A DNA stretch of 64,000 nt. It comes from Flavivirga eckloniae. Lineage in GTDB: Bacteria > Bacteroidota > Bacteroidia > Flavobacteriales > Flavobacteriaceae. Below are positions 16,674 to 26,110 of this stretch, piece by piece (position 1 is the first letter of the stretch; each line of letters begins with the position of its first letter). Made by a program: the position numbers and the translations under genes. Location: the NCBI RefSeq assembly GCF_002886045.1, contig NZ_CP025791.1:4789001-4853000 (forward strand). Reading direction: 5' to 3'. The notes beneath the pieces were generated by a model, which ran no database searches, was not told the DNA's origin, and was given only the letters and a program-made list of their open reading frames with translations.

Positions 16674-18261
16674 CCCGTCTTAAATCTAATAAGTTAATAG
16701 GGTTTATTCCAAGTCCAGAAATATTTTTTCTTGTAAAGCGTACAACTTCGTCGTAATACAAAGGTACCATGATGGCATTTTGCATGGCTATAGAGTCCAT
16801 GGTAGTGTATAAATGTTTTCTTTCCTCAATATTGGTAACGGTAAAAGCTTTGTCGTACAAACTATCAAACTGTGCATTTTTAAAGTGAAAGTAATTTGAG
16901 CCGTTAGGTGCGAAATTTTTACTGTAAAAAATAGATAAATAATTTTCGGCATCTAAATAATCTGCAATCCAGGAACTTCTAAACATATCTACTTTTCCGT
17001 TAGATCGGGCAGTTCTTAATGTAGCTTCCGGCATAACGTCTACATTAATTATTAGTCCGGTTTTTTCGAGCTCTCGCTGAATAAATTCGCAAAAACTTAA
17101 ATAGTTACTGGTGGTAGTTAATGTAATTTCTGGGTTTTTTATACCGCTTTCTTTTTTGAATTGTTCTACCAATTGTTTTGCCTTTTCTGGTTGATATGAA
17201 AAACCAATAGATTTATTATGTCCGGCAAGACCTATTGGAATAAACCCACCGTTTGCAGGATTACCAATGTCGTTGCGCAAATAAACCATCATTTTTTTTC
17301 TGTCGAAACCATAATTTATAGCTTTTCTAATAAGTTCGGACTGTATTTCGGGTGTTTTAGAATCTAAATAAAAACCTAAGTACTCTGAGTTTAGATAAGG
17401 CCCCTGAATCATATTTACGGTTTCCTTATATGTATTACGAAGTCGGCCGTCTGCCGTTAAAAGCTCGTCTTTATAAGATGCATCCAAGCTATTTAAGAAG
17501 TCTGTATTTCCTTGAGCAAACTGTAAAAATTCACTTTGCTTATCTGGTAAAAAGGTAATAGATACAGCTTCTAAATAAGGTAAAGGTGCACCGGTACTGT
17601 CTTTTTCAAAATAACTATGGTTTTTTCTAAAAACAAGTTTAATGTTTTCTTCCCAACGTTTAAACTTAAACGGACCAGTACCAATTGGATGAGACCTGAA
17701 ATCGCTACCATAATGTTCTGCTATTTCCTTAGGAATAACCGAGCAGTATTTCATGGATAGCAACCCTATAAATGCAGGAAATGGCTGTTTTAATTTTATT
17801 TTGAAGAGTGTGTCGTTTATCGCTTCAAAATCATCTACCTTTTTTAAAACCCAGTTTCCCGGAGCCGCTATTTTTTCATCCCTTAATCGGTTGAAACTAT
17901 ATTTAAAATCATTGGCAACTACGATTCTGGTAGAATCTTTTCCAAATAGTTCATGTTTATGGAAATAAACATCATCACGTAGCGAAAAAGAGTAGGTAAG
18001 CCCGTCTTCAGAAATAACCCAACTTTTAGCAATACTTGGTAAAATATTTAAATCTTCATCCAATTGCACCAAACCATTAAACAGTTGGTTACAAACCCAT
18101 GTGTCTTGTAATGTTCTGGAAAAGGCGGGATCTAAAGTATTGATGTTTGCATGTTCGTTGTACCTAAAAACTAAATGATCTTTACTAGATAAGGTATTAT
18201 TAAAGCAAGAGTTTAACAATAAAAAGCCTAGCAATAATACATACGGCGATAGATATTTCAT
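16660..18261 (-). CDS. Peptide/solute-binding lipoprotein of ABC type (SBP_bac_5)
   Basis: A 533-residue extracellular solute-binding protein of family 5 (OppA/DppA-like). It begins with a lipoprotein signal, LLLGFLLLNSCFNN, with the lipid-modified cysteine near residue 19. Family hallmarks include LDPAFSRTLQDTWVCNQLFNGLV, LTYSFSLRDDVYFHKHELFG and VSITFLPDKQSEFLQFAQG. It would bind oligopeptides or similar ligands at the outer face. No permease or ATPase of the Opp type is nearby, so it is an orphan receptor here, as is common in flavobacteria. It ends with a 14-base tail overlap with the YhhN-like copy 3. The gene upstream, 49 bases away, is an unrelated membrane protein on the same strand. 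Confidence 0.88.
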   Translation of the reverse strand: MKYLSPYVLLLGFLLLNSCFNNTLSSKDHLVFRYNEHANINTLDPAFSRTLQDTWVCNQLFNGLVQLDEDLNILPSIAKSWVISEDGLTYSFSLRDDVYFHKHELFGKDSTRIVVANDFKYSFNRLRDEKIAAPGNWVLKKVDDFEAINDTLFKIKLKQPFPAFIGLLSMKYCSVIPKEIAEHYGSDFRSHPIGTGPFKFKRWEENIKLVFRKNHSYFEKDSTGAPLPYLEAVSITFLPDKQSEFLQFAQGNTDFLNSLDASYKDELLTADGRLRNTYKETVNMIQGPYLNSEYLGFYLDSKTPEIQSELIRKAINYGFDRKKMMVYLRNDIGNPANGGFIPIGLAGHNKSIGFSYQPEKAKQLVEQFKKESGIKNPEITLTTTSNYLSFCEFIQRELEKTGLIINVDVMPEATLRTARSNGKVDMFRSSWIADYLDAENYLSIFYSKNFAPNGSNYFHFKNAQFDSLYDKAFTVTNIEERKHLYTTMDSIAMQNAIMVPLYYDEVVRFTRKNISGLGINPINLLDLRRVKKK

Positions 18262-18310
18262 ATTAGTTTTAATAGTTTCATTTAAAAGCCGATAATTTAA
18301 AAATTATTAT

Positions 18311-20074
18311 TTATCCTTCAGGTAAAGCTTTCCAGTTTTTTATTACACCAGAATAAAAATAGATAAAGAATAAATTCATAATAAATAATACATAACTCCA
18401 ATTTATACCTAAACTTTCCAATAAATTAAAACATTCTTTTTTATAAGGGATAGAGGTATAGCGCCAAATACATGCATCTGATTGATGCAAGGAAATGGTT
18501 GCAATTATTAGAAAAACATAAAGTATAAACCCAGCTAAGGAGATGTTTAGACAGATTGCCACAACAAGTTTTTTAAATTTTTTTATAAAGAATATAGGAA
18601 TAGATAAAATAATGGTACTTAGTATTAAAGTTAAATACGCTGCAAAATATCCGGGACTATTATCGTTGAATCCGGTTGTGTATGAGAAGAAAACAGTTAA
18701 TAAGGCTACAAAAACTGTTAGTATACCACTACTAATAATGGTGAATAGTAGCGCTTTTAATCCAGTAATTCTAAATATAAAGATCAATACGGAGAAAAAG
18801 AACGAAAACCATATAAAAAAATGTATGCTTTCTATAAGCGGATTACTTGCTTTGATATCTATAATGTTATCAAAAACATAATGAAGCGCATCATGGTCTA
18901 AATAATAATCTGTAATATGATTTTTGTAAAACGCTTCAATAGCTGTTTTTGGTTCGGAAGATGCAAATTGTAGTGTTTCTTTGGGCTCAATTCTAATTAA
19001 GTGTTTTAATTCGAAATGATCATTTGGATGATAAATCATTTCAAACCATGCATTGGCAGTTAGATTGTGTTTAATTTCATAGGCATTACTAATCATTAAA
19101 AAATCGGTTAGTATTTGCTTAATCTCATCAGGGTTATTTCGTTTTAAAAGATCGTAACCTTGTTTGTTCCATGATTCCCGATTATCATTAAAATTTCGTT
19201 GATAATTATAATTATCGTATTCATAATAATCAATATCGGTATAATTATATTGAACGTTTTCATATCCCAATTCATCATCTTCATATTGATAGAATATTTT
19301 TGAATAATTAAAATAGCTTGGACTGGATGTTTTAACCAAACTTGAGACATCAAAAAGGGTATCTTTATAAAAGTAGGTTCTAACAGAATCTTTTGTTTTG
19401 TGATATACAAACCCTTTATATATTGAATCGTTGTACCCTTGATCTAATGTGCCTTTCTTTGTTTTTAGTATATAAAATCGATATTTAAAATCTAAGAAAC
19501 TTAAAAATAAGCTGTCATCAACATGCGTGTCTTGAAGCGTCTCACAATATAAAGTGTTGAATGGATGCGGATGTCTACGTTTATCTATTGTATAATCAGC
19601 AATGGTTTCTGAAAAAAATAGGGCAGCAGCATTGGTGATTGCAATTTCTTTTTTTACTCGCTCATCATCATATTTGGTTGCGATATAAGTTTTGATTCCA
19701 AAATTATATGAAATATAAAATGTAGTGGAAAAGAAAGTTATAATTAAATAAATTAAAAATTGTTTAAACAATTTTGTTTTAGATGTTGGATAGAAATTTT
19801 TGAAGGCATTATTCTTAAATAGAAAAATAAGCCATACAACTAGTATTAGAATAGATAAAATAATACTTATAAAAATGGTACCATTTTCGAAAAAGATAGA
19901 TTTAGCACCATATTCTTGTAAAATTTCAGGATTCGTAATAGCTAAGAATCCAAAAATAAAGAACAATATATGTAGAATTAGTGAAGCGGATAAAACCCAA
20001 ACTAATTTTGTATTCCAAACTGTGGGATGGTTTTCAAGTAAATATTGATTGGTTTTATGTATAAAATTTTTCAT
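18311..20074 (-). CDS. Large multi-pass membrane protein paired with an ABC ATPase
   Basis: A 587-residue protein with three N-terminal membrane helices (about 28-47, 68-87, 104-126), a large soluble region of about 270 residues and about five C-terminal helices (about 418 onward). The soluble region is rich in Tyr, Asp and Asn (YEDDELGYENVQYNYTDIDY). This topology resembles ABC-2 or MacB-like exporters with a big periplasmic domain, but no known permease signature is visible, so I do not name a family. It lies 12 bases downstream of the ATPase gene at 20087-21250, and together they should form a two-gene transporter or a mechanotransmission device. Gene order and spacing are the main evidence. 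Confidence 0.72.
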   Translation of the reverse strand: MKNFIHKTNQYLLENHPTVWNTKLVWVLSASLILHILFFIFGFLAITNPEILQEYGAKSIFFENGTIFISIILSILILVVWLIFLFKNNAFKNFYPTSKTKLFKQFLIYLIITFFSTTFYISYNFGIKTYIATKYDDERVKKEIAITNAAALFFSETIADYTIDKRRHPHPFNTLYCETLQDTHVDDSLFLSFLDFKYRFYILKTKKGTLDQGYNDSIYKGFVYHKTKDSVRTYFYKDTLFDVSSLVKTSSPSYFNYSKIFYQYEDDELGYENVQYNYTDIDYYEYDNYNYQRNFNDNRESWNKQGYDLLKRNNPDEIKQILTDFLMISNAYEIKHNLTANAWFEMIYHPNDHFELKHLIRIEPKETLQFASSEPKTAIEAFYKNHITDYYLDHDALHYVFDNIIDIKASNPLIESIHFFIWFSFFFSVLIFIFRITGLKALLFTIISSGILTVFVALLTVFFSYTTGFNDNSPGYFAAYLTLILSTIILSIPIFFIKKFKKLVVAICLNISLAGFILYVFLIIATISLHQSDACIWRYTSIPYKKECFNLLESLGINWSYVLFIMNLFFIYFYSGVIKNWKALPEG

Positions 20075-20086
20075 CGATTGTGGGCT

Positions 20087-21250
20087 TTAGGAAACAAAGA
20101 AACGTCTTGTAGATTTTGTTATGTTACGTGTATAGGTAACATCTATTTTGTGCTTTCCTAAAGTTTCAAGAACCAACGGGAAAGTTGTATTAATGGGGAA
20201 ATAAGCAACATAAATACCACCATTAAAAATTAGTTTTTCAAGATGTAAATCGGTAAAGATTTGTTTAAGTTTATCTCTTTCGCATTTGCAATCAATTTCT
20301 ACAATTAAATAATTTTTGACATCTGTTATCGTATCGTTGTCTTCGCTCTCATTCTCTTTGTAAGCTCCGTTTTTAAGGTATATTACTTTATCGGATACTT
20401 TTTCGACTTCATATAGTTGTTGAGAACTTAATATTAAAGCTATAGGGTTGTTTATGGAGTTGCAGATAGATTTTAAATCCTCTAAAATAACCTGTTGCGC
20501 CAATACATCTAAGTTGGCTAACGGTTCGTCCAATAATAGTAATTCGGGTTGTCTTAATAAAGTTCGAGCCAATTCGAAGCGCATTTTATATCCAGAAGAT
20601 AGCTCGTTCCATTTTAAGTGTTTGTAATTCCACAGACCAAAACGAGCAATCATCATTAAAACCCTGGTTTCATTTTCTTGAGGACTTATACCGTAATTCG
20701 ATAAAACAAATTTTAAATTGTCCTTTAGGCTACCATACCATTTTTGGGTGCGTTGCGGAATATAAACTAGATTTGATCGTAAATCGTAGTCACTATGATA
20801 TATCTTGTCAAAATTAAAATCTAAAGACCCTTTATTGTATTTAAGTTCTTTTGCTAAAACCCTAAGCAACGTTGTTTTTCCATTTCCATTCTCGCCTACA
20901 AGCCCATAAACATCACCTTTATGTATATTAATAGAAATTGGCCCTAATGTAAAACGATCATGTCCATAACTTTTAACGAGGTTAGTACCTGAAACAACAG
21001 GTGTTTGGGTATTATATTCTTCAATTGGAATTTTTGAGATTTTGTCTAGAATTTGAAGACTTTTTTCTATTAATTCATCCTCTTTTTCAGGATATGTTTC
21101 TTTCCAATCGGTGAGTGATATTACCTCATTGTAAATGTCTAGGTTTTGAGTATCGATGGCACAATCCATAAGTTTTCGATACCCCAGGTAGATGTCTTTG
21201 TTTTCAAAAAAAGAAAAGACTTCTTTAATTCGGGCTTGGGCTTTTGTCAT
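20087..21250 (-). CDS. ABC transporter ATPase with N-terminal extension and glutamine at the switch position
   Basis: A 387-residue protein. Residues 1-85 form a helical extension that is not part of the ABC fold. The ATPase core follows: Walker A GENGNGKTT (119-127), Q-loop glutamine at 166 (VYIPQRTQ), signature LSSGYKMR (217-224), Walker B LLLLDEP (237-243) and D-loop ANLD. The switch histidine, normally SSH, is replaced by glutamine at 277 (LILSSQQLYEVEKV). After about residue 300 comes an extra C-terminal domain of about 80 residues. The partner is the membrane protein encoded 12 bases downstream. The altered switch residue may mean slow or regulated hydrolysis. Substrate unknown. Confidence 0.82.
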   Translation of the reverse strand: MTKAQARIKEVFSFFENKDIYLGYRKLMDCAIDTQNLDIYNEVISLTDWKETYPEKEDELIEKSLQILDKISKIPIEEYNTQTPVVSGTNLVKSYGHDRFTLGPISINIHKGDVYGLVGENGNGKTTLLRVLAKELKYNKGSLDFNFDKIYHSDYDLRSNLVYIPQRTQKWYGSLKDNLKFVLSNYGISPQENETRVLMMIARFGLWNYKHLKWNELSSGYKMRFELARTLLRQPELLLLDEPLANLDVLAQQVILEDLKSICNSINNPIALILSSQQLYEVEKVSDKVIYLKNGAYKENESEDNDTITDVKNYLIVEIDCKCERDKLKQIFTDLHLEKLIFNGGIYVAYFPINTTFPLVLETLGKHKIDVTYTRNITKSTRRFFVS

Positions 21251-21297
21251 TTGGTGTAGTAGATTATTAACTTTTAGTTCAAGTCTTCGTACTTAGA

Positions 21298-21328
21298 TTG
21301 TATTACTTATAGCAATTACGTAAATTTG
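21298..21328 (+). promoter_or_regulatory. Bacteroidota-type promoter of mtaB
   Basis: TTG at 21298-21300 and TAAATTTG at 21321-21328 are 20 bases apart, matching the -33/-7 consensus. The mtaB start follows about 70 bases later. Confidence 0.65.
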
Positions 21329-21398
21329 CAGGCTTTTAAGTTAGAAAACAAGTAAATATAAATACATTTCTCTAGCAAAGGAAATGAAGGATAAAGAA

Positions 21399-22739
21399 AT
21401 GAATAAAAAAGTCGCATTTTATACGTTAGGTTGTAAACTGAATTTTTCGGAAACATCAACCATTGCCAGAAGTTTTAAAGAAGAAGGCTTTGATCGTGTA
21501 GACTTTTCAGAGAAAGCAGATATTTATGTAATAAATACCTGTTCGGTAACCGATAATGCAGACAAGCGCTTTAAAACCATTGTAAAACAGGCTCAAAAGG
21601 CTAATGCCGATGCCTTTGTAGCTGCAGTAGGGTGTTATGCGCAACTAAAACCTCATGAACTGGCAGATGTTAATGGTGTAGATTTGGTTTTAGGAGCTAC
21701 CGAAAAATTTAATATTACAGCTTTTATTAATGATTTACTTAATAATCCTGAGCGTAGTCGTGAAACAGGAGAGGTGCACTCGTGCGAGATTGAGGAAGCC
21801 GATTTTTATGTGGGGAGCTATTCTATAGGAGATAGAACCCGGGCGTTTTTAAAAGTTCAGGATGGGTGCGATTACAAGTGCACCTATTGTACCATACCTT
21901 TAGCCCGTGGTATTTCGAGAAGTGATACCATGGAAAACGTTTTAAAAAATGCCAAAGAAATTTCTAAACAAAACATAAAGGAAATTGTTCTTACTGGTGT
22001 TAATATTGGTGACTACGGCAAAGGTGAATTTGGTAATAAAAAGCATGAACATACCTTTTTAGATCTGGTAACCGAACTGGATAAGGTTGAAGGTATTGAA
22101 CGTTTAAGAATTTCGTCTATAGAGCCGAATCTTTTAAAAAATGAAACGATCGATTTAGTGTCGAGGTCAAGGGCTTTTGTTCCTCATTTTCATATACCAT
22201 TGCAATCTGGGAGTAATGAAATCCTTAAAAATATGAAGCGTCGCTACATGCGTGAGTTGTATGTAGATCGTGTTTCGAAAATAAAAGAAGTCATGCCCCA
22301 TGCTTGTATTGGGGTGGATGTTATTGTTGGATTTCCTGGCGAAACCGATGAGCAGTTTCTGGAAACGTATAACTTCTTGAATGAATTAGATATTTCGTAT
22401 TTACATGTGTTCACCTATTCAGAGCGTGATAATACCGAGGCGGCAGATATGAACGGGGTAGTACCTAATAACGTAAGGAGTAAGCGTAGCAAAATGTTAA
22501 GAGGCCTGTCTGTTAAAAAGCGCCGGGCTTTTTACGAAAGTCAAATAGGGAGTACGCGAACTGTTTTATTTGAAAGTGAAAACAAGGAAGGCTATATACA
22601 TGGATTTACCGAAAATTATGTTAAGGTAAAAACCCCATGGAATCCTGAGTTGGTTAATACCTTGCATAATGTTGAACTTACAAAAATAGACGAAGACGGT
22701 CTGGTAAGATTTGAGTTTGCTGACGTACTTTCAAACTAG
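21399..22739 (+). CDS. mtaB: tRNA t6A37 methylthiotransferase
   Basis: A 446-residue radical SAM methylthiotransferase that converts t6A to ms2t6A at position 37 of ANN-decoding tRNAs. The N-terminal domain holds the three cysteines of the auxiliary cluster (YTLGCKLNFSET, NTCSVTDNA and AVGCYAQ). The radical SAM cluster is CDYKCTYC in DGCDYKCTYCTIPLARG. A C-terminal TRAM domain is expected in the last 60 residues. The frame is open from an ATG at 21384, five codons earlier; I prefer 21399 because it gives the usual MNKKVAFYTLGCKLN start. It stands alone with its own promoter (21298-21328), divergent from the ABC ATPase gene. Confidence 0.93.
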   Translation: MNKKVAFYTLGCKLNFSETSTIARSFKEEGFDRVDFSEKADIYVINTCSVTDNADKRFKTIVKQAQKANADAFVAAVGCYAQLKPHELADVNGVDLVLGATEKFNITAFINDLLNNPERSRETGEVHSCEIEEADFYVGSYSIGDRTRAFLKVQDGCDYKCTYCTIPLARGISRSDTMENVLKNAKEISKQNIKEIVLTGVNIGDYGKGEFGNKKHEHTFLDLVTELDKVEGIERLRISSIEPNLLKNETIDLVSRSRAFVPHFHIPLQSGSNEILKNMKRRYMRELYVDRVSKIKEVMPHACIGVDVIVGFPGETDEQFLETYNFLNELDISYLHVFTYSERDNTEAADMNGVVPNNVRSKRSKMLRGLSVKKRRAFYESQIGSTRTVLFESENKEGYIHGFTENYVKVKTPWNPELVNTLHNVELTKIDEDGLVRFEFADVLSN

Positions 22740-22849
22740 AGAACAGTAAATATCTTGCATATTACCCCAAGTTTTACTCACTTTAACTTATTTTTTGTGC
22801 TAATAAAGTGTCCTACCATATTTTTGAGACGGTTAGTCATGCCCCGAAT

Positions 22850-23350
22850 ATGAATAGATTACTTTTCATTTTATGCTTTATACCGTTATTGTTTGCAAGT
22901 TGTTCTAAAGAGGACAATGATGTGTCCGTAGTTGGTACATGGAAGTTAACAGCATGGAATATTACAGATGGTTTCGATATTAATAAAGATGGTACTGTTA
23001 GTACCAACATTTTAGATGAAGTTGTATGCGAAAACAATGAAACTCTAATTTTTGAAACTAATGGTGTAATATCTTCAAGTGAAACCTATAATCCAGAAAT
23101 TGATATTGCTTTGTTAGATGGCACTACAGATGAGTATACTTATATGGTAACATGTGATGAGCAAGGTGTCATTGGTTTTGCAACAACGTATTCCCAAGCT
23201 ACCGATAAGGTTGTTTTTAATGATGTTGAGTTTACTGTGGGGGATAAAGAATTGTTTCGTGTAAAAAAGGAAGCTATTAAAATATATAATGAAACTTTTA
23301 CAGAAGTTATAGCCACTAAGGATTTAACTATGGTTTACACTAAACAATAA
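22850..23350 (+). CDS. Lipocalin-like lipoprotein
   Basis: A 166-residue lipoprotein. The signal is NRLLFILCFIPLLFASC with the acylated cysteine followed by SKEDND. The mature part begins with VVGTWKLTAWNITDGFDINKDG, the G-x-W-K-L pattern that opens the lipocalin-like beta-barrel domain of many Bacteroidota lipoproteins. The frame is open from a GTG at 22808, but the ATG at 22850 places the signal peptide at the very start, so I use it. It stands after mtaB and converges with the small acetyltransferase-like gene across a shared terminator. The ligand is not predictable. Confidence 0.72.
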   Translation: MNRLLFILCFIPLLFASCSKEDNDVSVVGTWKLTAWNITDGFDINKDGTVSTNILDEVVCENNETLIFETNGVISSSETYNPEIDIALLDGTTDEYTYMVTCDEQGVIGFATTYSQATDKVVFNDVEFTVGDKELFRVKKEAIKIYNETFTEVIATKDLTMVYTKQ

Positions 23351-23365
23351 ATAATTATAAAACAA

Positions 23366-23398
23366 AAAATCCGAAGCGATATAACTCCGGATTATTTT
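23366..23398. terminator. Shared terminator of two convergent genes
   Basis: AATCCG (23368-23373) pairs with CGGATT (23388-23393) in a run of A before and T after, between the stops of the + gene at 23350 and the - gene at 23418. Confidence 0.5.
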
Positions 23399-23417
23399 AT
23401 CATAAGTTTTTCGAAAA

Positions 23418-23714
23418 TTAAATTCTTACACCAACAGGAAGCATACGCTTGTATTTTCTATTACTTCTCACAAATTTTGCAATTTCAGGGCTTGTTGGTA
23501 CAACACTTAAATTACGTTCTTCAATTTGTTCGAAAACAGCTACTAAAAACTCTTTGCTAAAGTCTTGGTCTTTAATACCTTCTGGAATAACGAGTTTTGT
23601 TAAAAAGATTTTCCTTTCTTGTAAGGAGTATTCAATTTTAGCTAGATGATCATCAATTTTTATTTCAAATTGACGTAAAAAATCGTTATCAATTAGTTCT
23701 GCAGCTTCAACCAT
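23418..23714 (-). CDS. Small GNAT-like protein (YidJ/GTL3B type)
   Basis: A 98-residue protein matching the minimal acetyltransferase family (Acetyltransf_CG type): HLAKIEYSLQERKIFLTKL, VIPEGIKDQDFSKEFLVAV and LSVVPTSPEIAKFVRSNRKY align with the family's x-x-EY-x, V-P-x-x-x-x-G-x-G-I-A and V-x-P-x-C-x-x-x-x-x-x-x-R-H-x-x-Y blocks. The acetyl-CoA loop G-x-G-x-A is not preserved (KDQDFSKE), so activity may be altered. It is a single-gene unit on the minus strand. Confidence 0.6.
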   Translation of the reverse strand: MVEAAELIDNDFLRQFEIKIDDHLAKIEYSLQERKIFLTKLVIPEGIKDQDFSKEFLVAVFEQIEERNLSVVPTSPEIAKFVRSNRKYKRMLPVGVRI

Positions 23715-23911
23715 GGTAATTTTTGTTTTTTATTTCTAAGGAATAATCTTAAATAGTGAGCACTATTTATATAACTTTGTTTTGCAAAAGTACAAAAAAA
23801 AATTGTCATTCTAAATTTAAAGCTAGGTTAATGCCTTATGGAATAAACCATTAGAATAAGTTATTTTTAATTTTAGAGCAATTAATTTATCAAATTTCAT
23901 CTACAGATTAA

Positions 23912-24577
23912 ATGAACGAAGCAACGATACATGTTTATTTAATGCCTGGAATGGCAGCAAACCCTACAATTTTTGAATATATAGAGTTACCTAAAAACCA
24001 ATTTGAAATACATTGGTTAGAGTGGATGTTACCTTTAGAAGATGAATCTCTTAGCGATTATGCATTGCGTATGGTTAATAACATAAAACATGATAATGTT
24101 GTGCTAATAGGCGTGTCGTTTGGTGGGGTTTTGGTTCAAGAAATGAGTAAACATATACAGGTTAAAAAGCTCATTATAATATCCAGTGTTAAATCGATGC
24201 ACGAGTTGCCCACACATATGATTTTGGCGAAAAAAACCAAAGCTTATGCATTTGTGCCAACGCAATTAGCTGGGAATATTGAATTACTTGCAAAATATGC
24301 TTTGGGAGGTAGTGTGAAAAAACGATTGGATTTATATAAAAAATATCTATCTGTTAACGATAGTCGTTATTTAAGCTGGGCCATTAAGCAAATAGTATGC
24401 TGGAATCAAAACGACATCTTACCGGGTGTTGTACATATTCATGGCGATAAAGATCTAGTGTTTCCTATAAAAAATATAACAAATTGTATTACCATAAAAA
24501 ATGGTACTCACATTATGATAATTAATAAGTATAAGTGGTTTAATGAGAATTTACCACGTATAATTTTAGAAAATTAA
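23912..24577 (+). CDS. Alpha/beta hydrolase
   Basis: A 221-residue soluble protein of the alpha/beta hydrolase fold. The nucleophile elbow is GVSFGG (serine near residue 70), the acid is in HGDKDLVF and the catalytic histidine is in NGTHIMI. The start VYLMPGMAANPTIFEY carries the oxyanion loop PGM. Short members of this kind in flavobacteria are serine esterases of unknown substrate. It lies 35 bases before the lytic transglycosylase gene on the same strand and may share its transcript. Confidence 0.82.
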   Translation: MNEATIHVYLMPGMAANPTIFEYIELPKNQFEIHWLEWMLPLEDESLSDYALRMVNNIKHDNVVLIGVSFGGVLVQEMSKHIQVKKLIIISSVKSMHELPTHMILAKKTKAYAFVPTQLAGNIELLAKYALGGSVKKRLDLYKKYLSVNDSRYLSWAIKQIVCWNQNDILPGVVHIHGDKDLVFPIKNITNCITIKNGTHIMIINKYKWFNENLPRIILEN

Positions 24578-24612
24578 ATAAAAATTTTACCTTTAAGCAA
24601 AACTTATTAAAC

Positions 24613-25539
24613 ATGAAGACAGTACAGAAACTATTAGCGTTTGTGGGATTATTAAGTTTGTCGGCTCTATTTATTTATGCGCTCCAAGACGCCCCTACAG
24701 ATGAAAATTTTGAAAAAAAATTAATTAACGACTATAATGTTTATGCATTACAGGTTCCGGACGATTTAAGTTTTTCCGGTGAACCTATGCCGCTTAAAAA
24801 TCCTGATATTTTAGAGCGAATGGACAGGGAATTATTGGTTAACACCTATTGGCAATCTAATGGATTGTTAATGTTTAAACGTGCAAAAAAGTATTTTCCA
24901 ATAATAGAACCTATTTTAAAAAAGCACGGTATTCCAGATGATTTTAAATATTTAGCAGTAATAGAAAGTGGTTTAACAAATGCTGTATCTCCGGCAGGAG
25001 CCAGAGGTGTTTGGCAAATTATGAAAACTACTGGTAGAGAAAATGGCTTGGAAATAAATGACAATGTAGACGAGCGTTATCATTTAGAAAAAGCCACCGA
25101 AGTAGCTTGTAAATATTTATTACGCTCTAAAGAGAAACTAGGGTCATGGACTTTAGCTGCAGCGGCTTACAATGCTGGAGTTGCAGGTATTTCCAGAAAG
25201 CTTAAAGAACAAAATGTAAGTGATTATTACGATTTGTTACTTATTGAAGAAACTGGACGTTATATTTTTAGAATTGTAGCACTAAAAGAAATTTTATCGA
25301 ACCCTGGTAAGTATGGTTTCAATTTTAGAGAAAAAGATTTATATAACAACATTCCAACTTATAAAGTTGATGTAGATACACCAGTAACCGATTTTTCACA
25401 ATTTGCACAGGAGCATGGTATTAATTACAAGATATTAAAACTTCATAATCCTTGGTTACGCGAATCGCATTTAAATAATAAATCGAAAAAACTATATAAA
25501 ATTGATATTCCTAAAAAGGGGTATTATGATGTACAGTAA
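24613..25539 (+). CDS. Lytic transglycosylase (SLT domain)
   Basis: A 308-residue exported murein hydrolase. After an N-terminal membrane or signal segment (LLAFVVGL-like, MKTVQKLLAFVGLLSLSALF), the SLT domain shows the catalytic glutamate in YLAVIESGLTNAVSPAGARG and the motif GVWQIM, followed by AAAAYNAGVAGISRKL. This cleaves peptidoglycan between MurNAc and GlcNAc with formation of the anhydro sugar. The end (DVDTPVTDFSQFAQEHGINYKILKLHNPWL) resembles a LysM-like module. It belongs to the MltD-type family and should act in cell-wall turnover at the outer periplasm. It follows the hydrolase gene by 35 bases. Confidence 0.9.
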   Translation: MKTVQKLLAFVGLLSLSALFIYALQDAPTDENFEKKLINDYNVYALQVPDDLSFSGEPMPLKNPDILERMDRELLVNTYWQSNGLLMFKRAKKYFPIIEPILKKHGIPDDFKYLAVIESGLTNAVSPAGARGVWQIMKTTGRENGLEINDNVDERYHLEKATEVACKYLLRSKEKLGSWTLAAAAYNAGVAGISRKLKEQNVSDYYDLLLIEETGRYIFRIVALKEILSNPGKYGFNFREKDLYNNIPTYKVDVDTPVTDFSQFAQEHGINYKILKLHNPWLRESHLNNKSKKLYKIDIPKKGYYDVQ

Positions 25540-25602
25540 AATTATATTGTATACTCTTTACGTTAAGAGTTGAATGTAATTTGCAAAGTCTCCATAAATT
25601 AA

Positions 25603-26109
25603 TTGAGAAACACACTTATAATTTTTGGGATTATCCTAATTGGATTAGAGCTAACTTTGTATCTGTATTGGTATAAAGAATTGTATTCTATGCAATTCTT
25701 TGTTTTATTAGTTTTGTGTCATTTAGGGATTGCCGTATCTTGTTATGGTGTTTTAAAAGAGTATTTTCCTAGAAGCAAAAGAATAACCTACACTACTGCA
25801 TTTCTTTTTATAATAATGATAATTCTACTGTTTTATCATAATATGGTACGTAATCAGAATGATATTGATAAAAATGGCATTTTTGCAAAAGGAATTGTGC
25901 AAAAAAAAGAATATGGCTCAAAATCTACTCGTTGGTTAGAGTCTATATTTTACCATAATGGTATGAAATATAAATCTACATTTCATATGAAAATAGAAGA
26001 TTTTGATAAGGTTAATATTAAAGATACGGTTTTAGTGAAGTTTATTGATAAGCACCCGAAATTAAACAGAACAGAAAAAGTAATCAAAGCTAACAATAAT
26101 ATGCAGTAA
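25603..26109 (+). CDS. Hypothetical three-helix membrane protein with DUF3592-like tail
   Basis: A 168-residue protein with membrane helices at about 3-24 (LIIFGIILIGLELTLYLYW), 32-49 (FVLLVLCHLGIAVSCYGVL) and 62-80 (TTAFLFIIMIILLFYH). The soluble tail KGIVQKKEYGSKSTRW and YKSTFHMKIEDFDKVNIKDTVLVKF looks like the small beta domain of the DUF3592-like group. The start is TTG at 25603; no ATG lies close enough to keep the first helix. Its stop is two bases before a strong bidirectional terminator. Function unknown. Confidence 0.6.
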   Translation: MRNTLIIFGIILIGLELTLYLYWYKELYSMQFFVLLVLCHLGIAVSCYGVLKEYFPRSKRITYTTAFLFIIMIILLFYHNMVRNQNDIDKNGIFAKGIVQKKEYGSKSTRWLESIFYHNGMKYKSTFHMKIEDFDKVNIKDTVLVKFIDKHPKLNRTEKVIKANNNMQ

Positions 26110-26110
26110 T

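Noticed and set aside
19144-19410. 88-residue Ile-rich reading frame on the minus strand
   Set aside because: It is a shifted frame inside the membrane protein gene 18311-20074, made of AT-rich codons without family.
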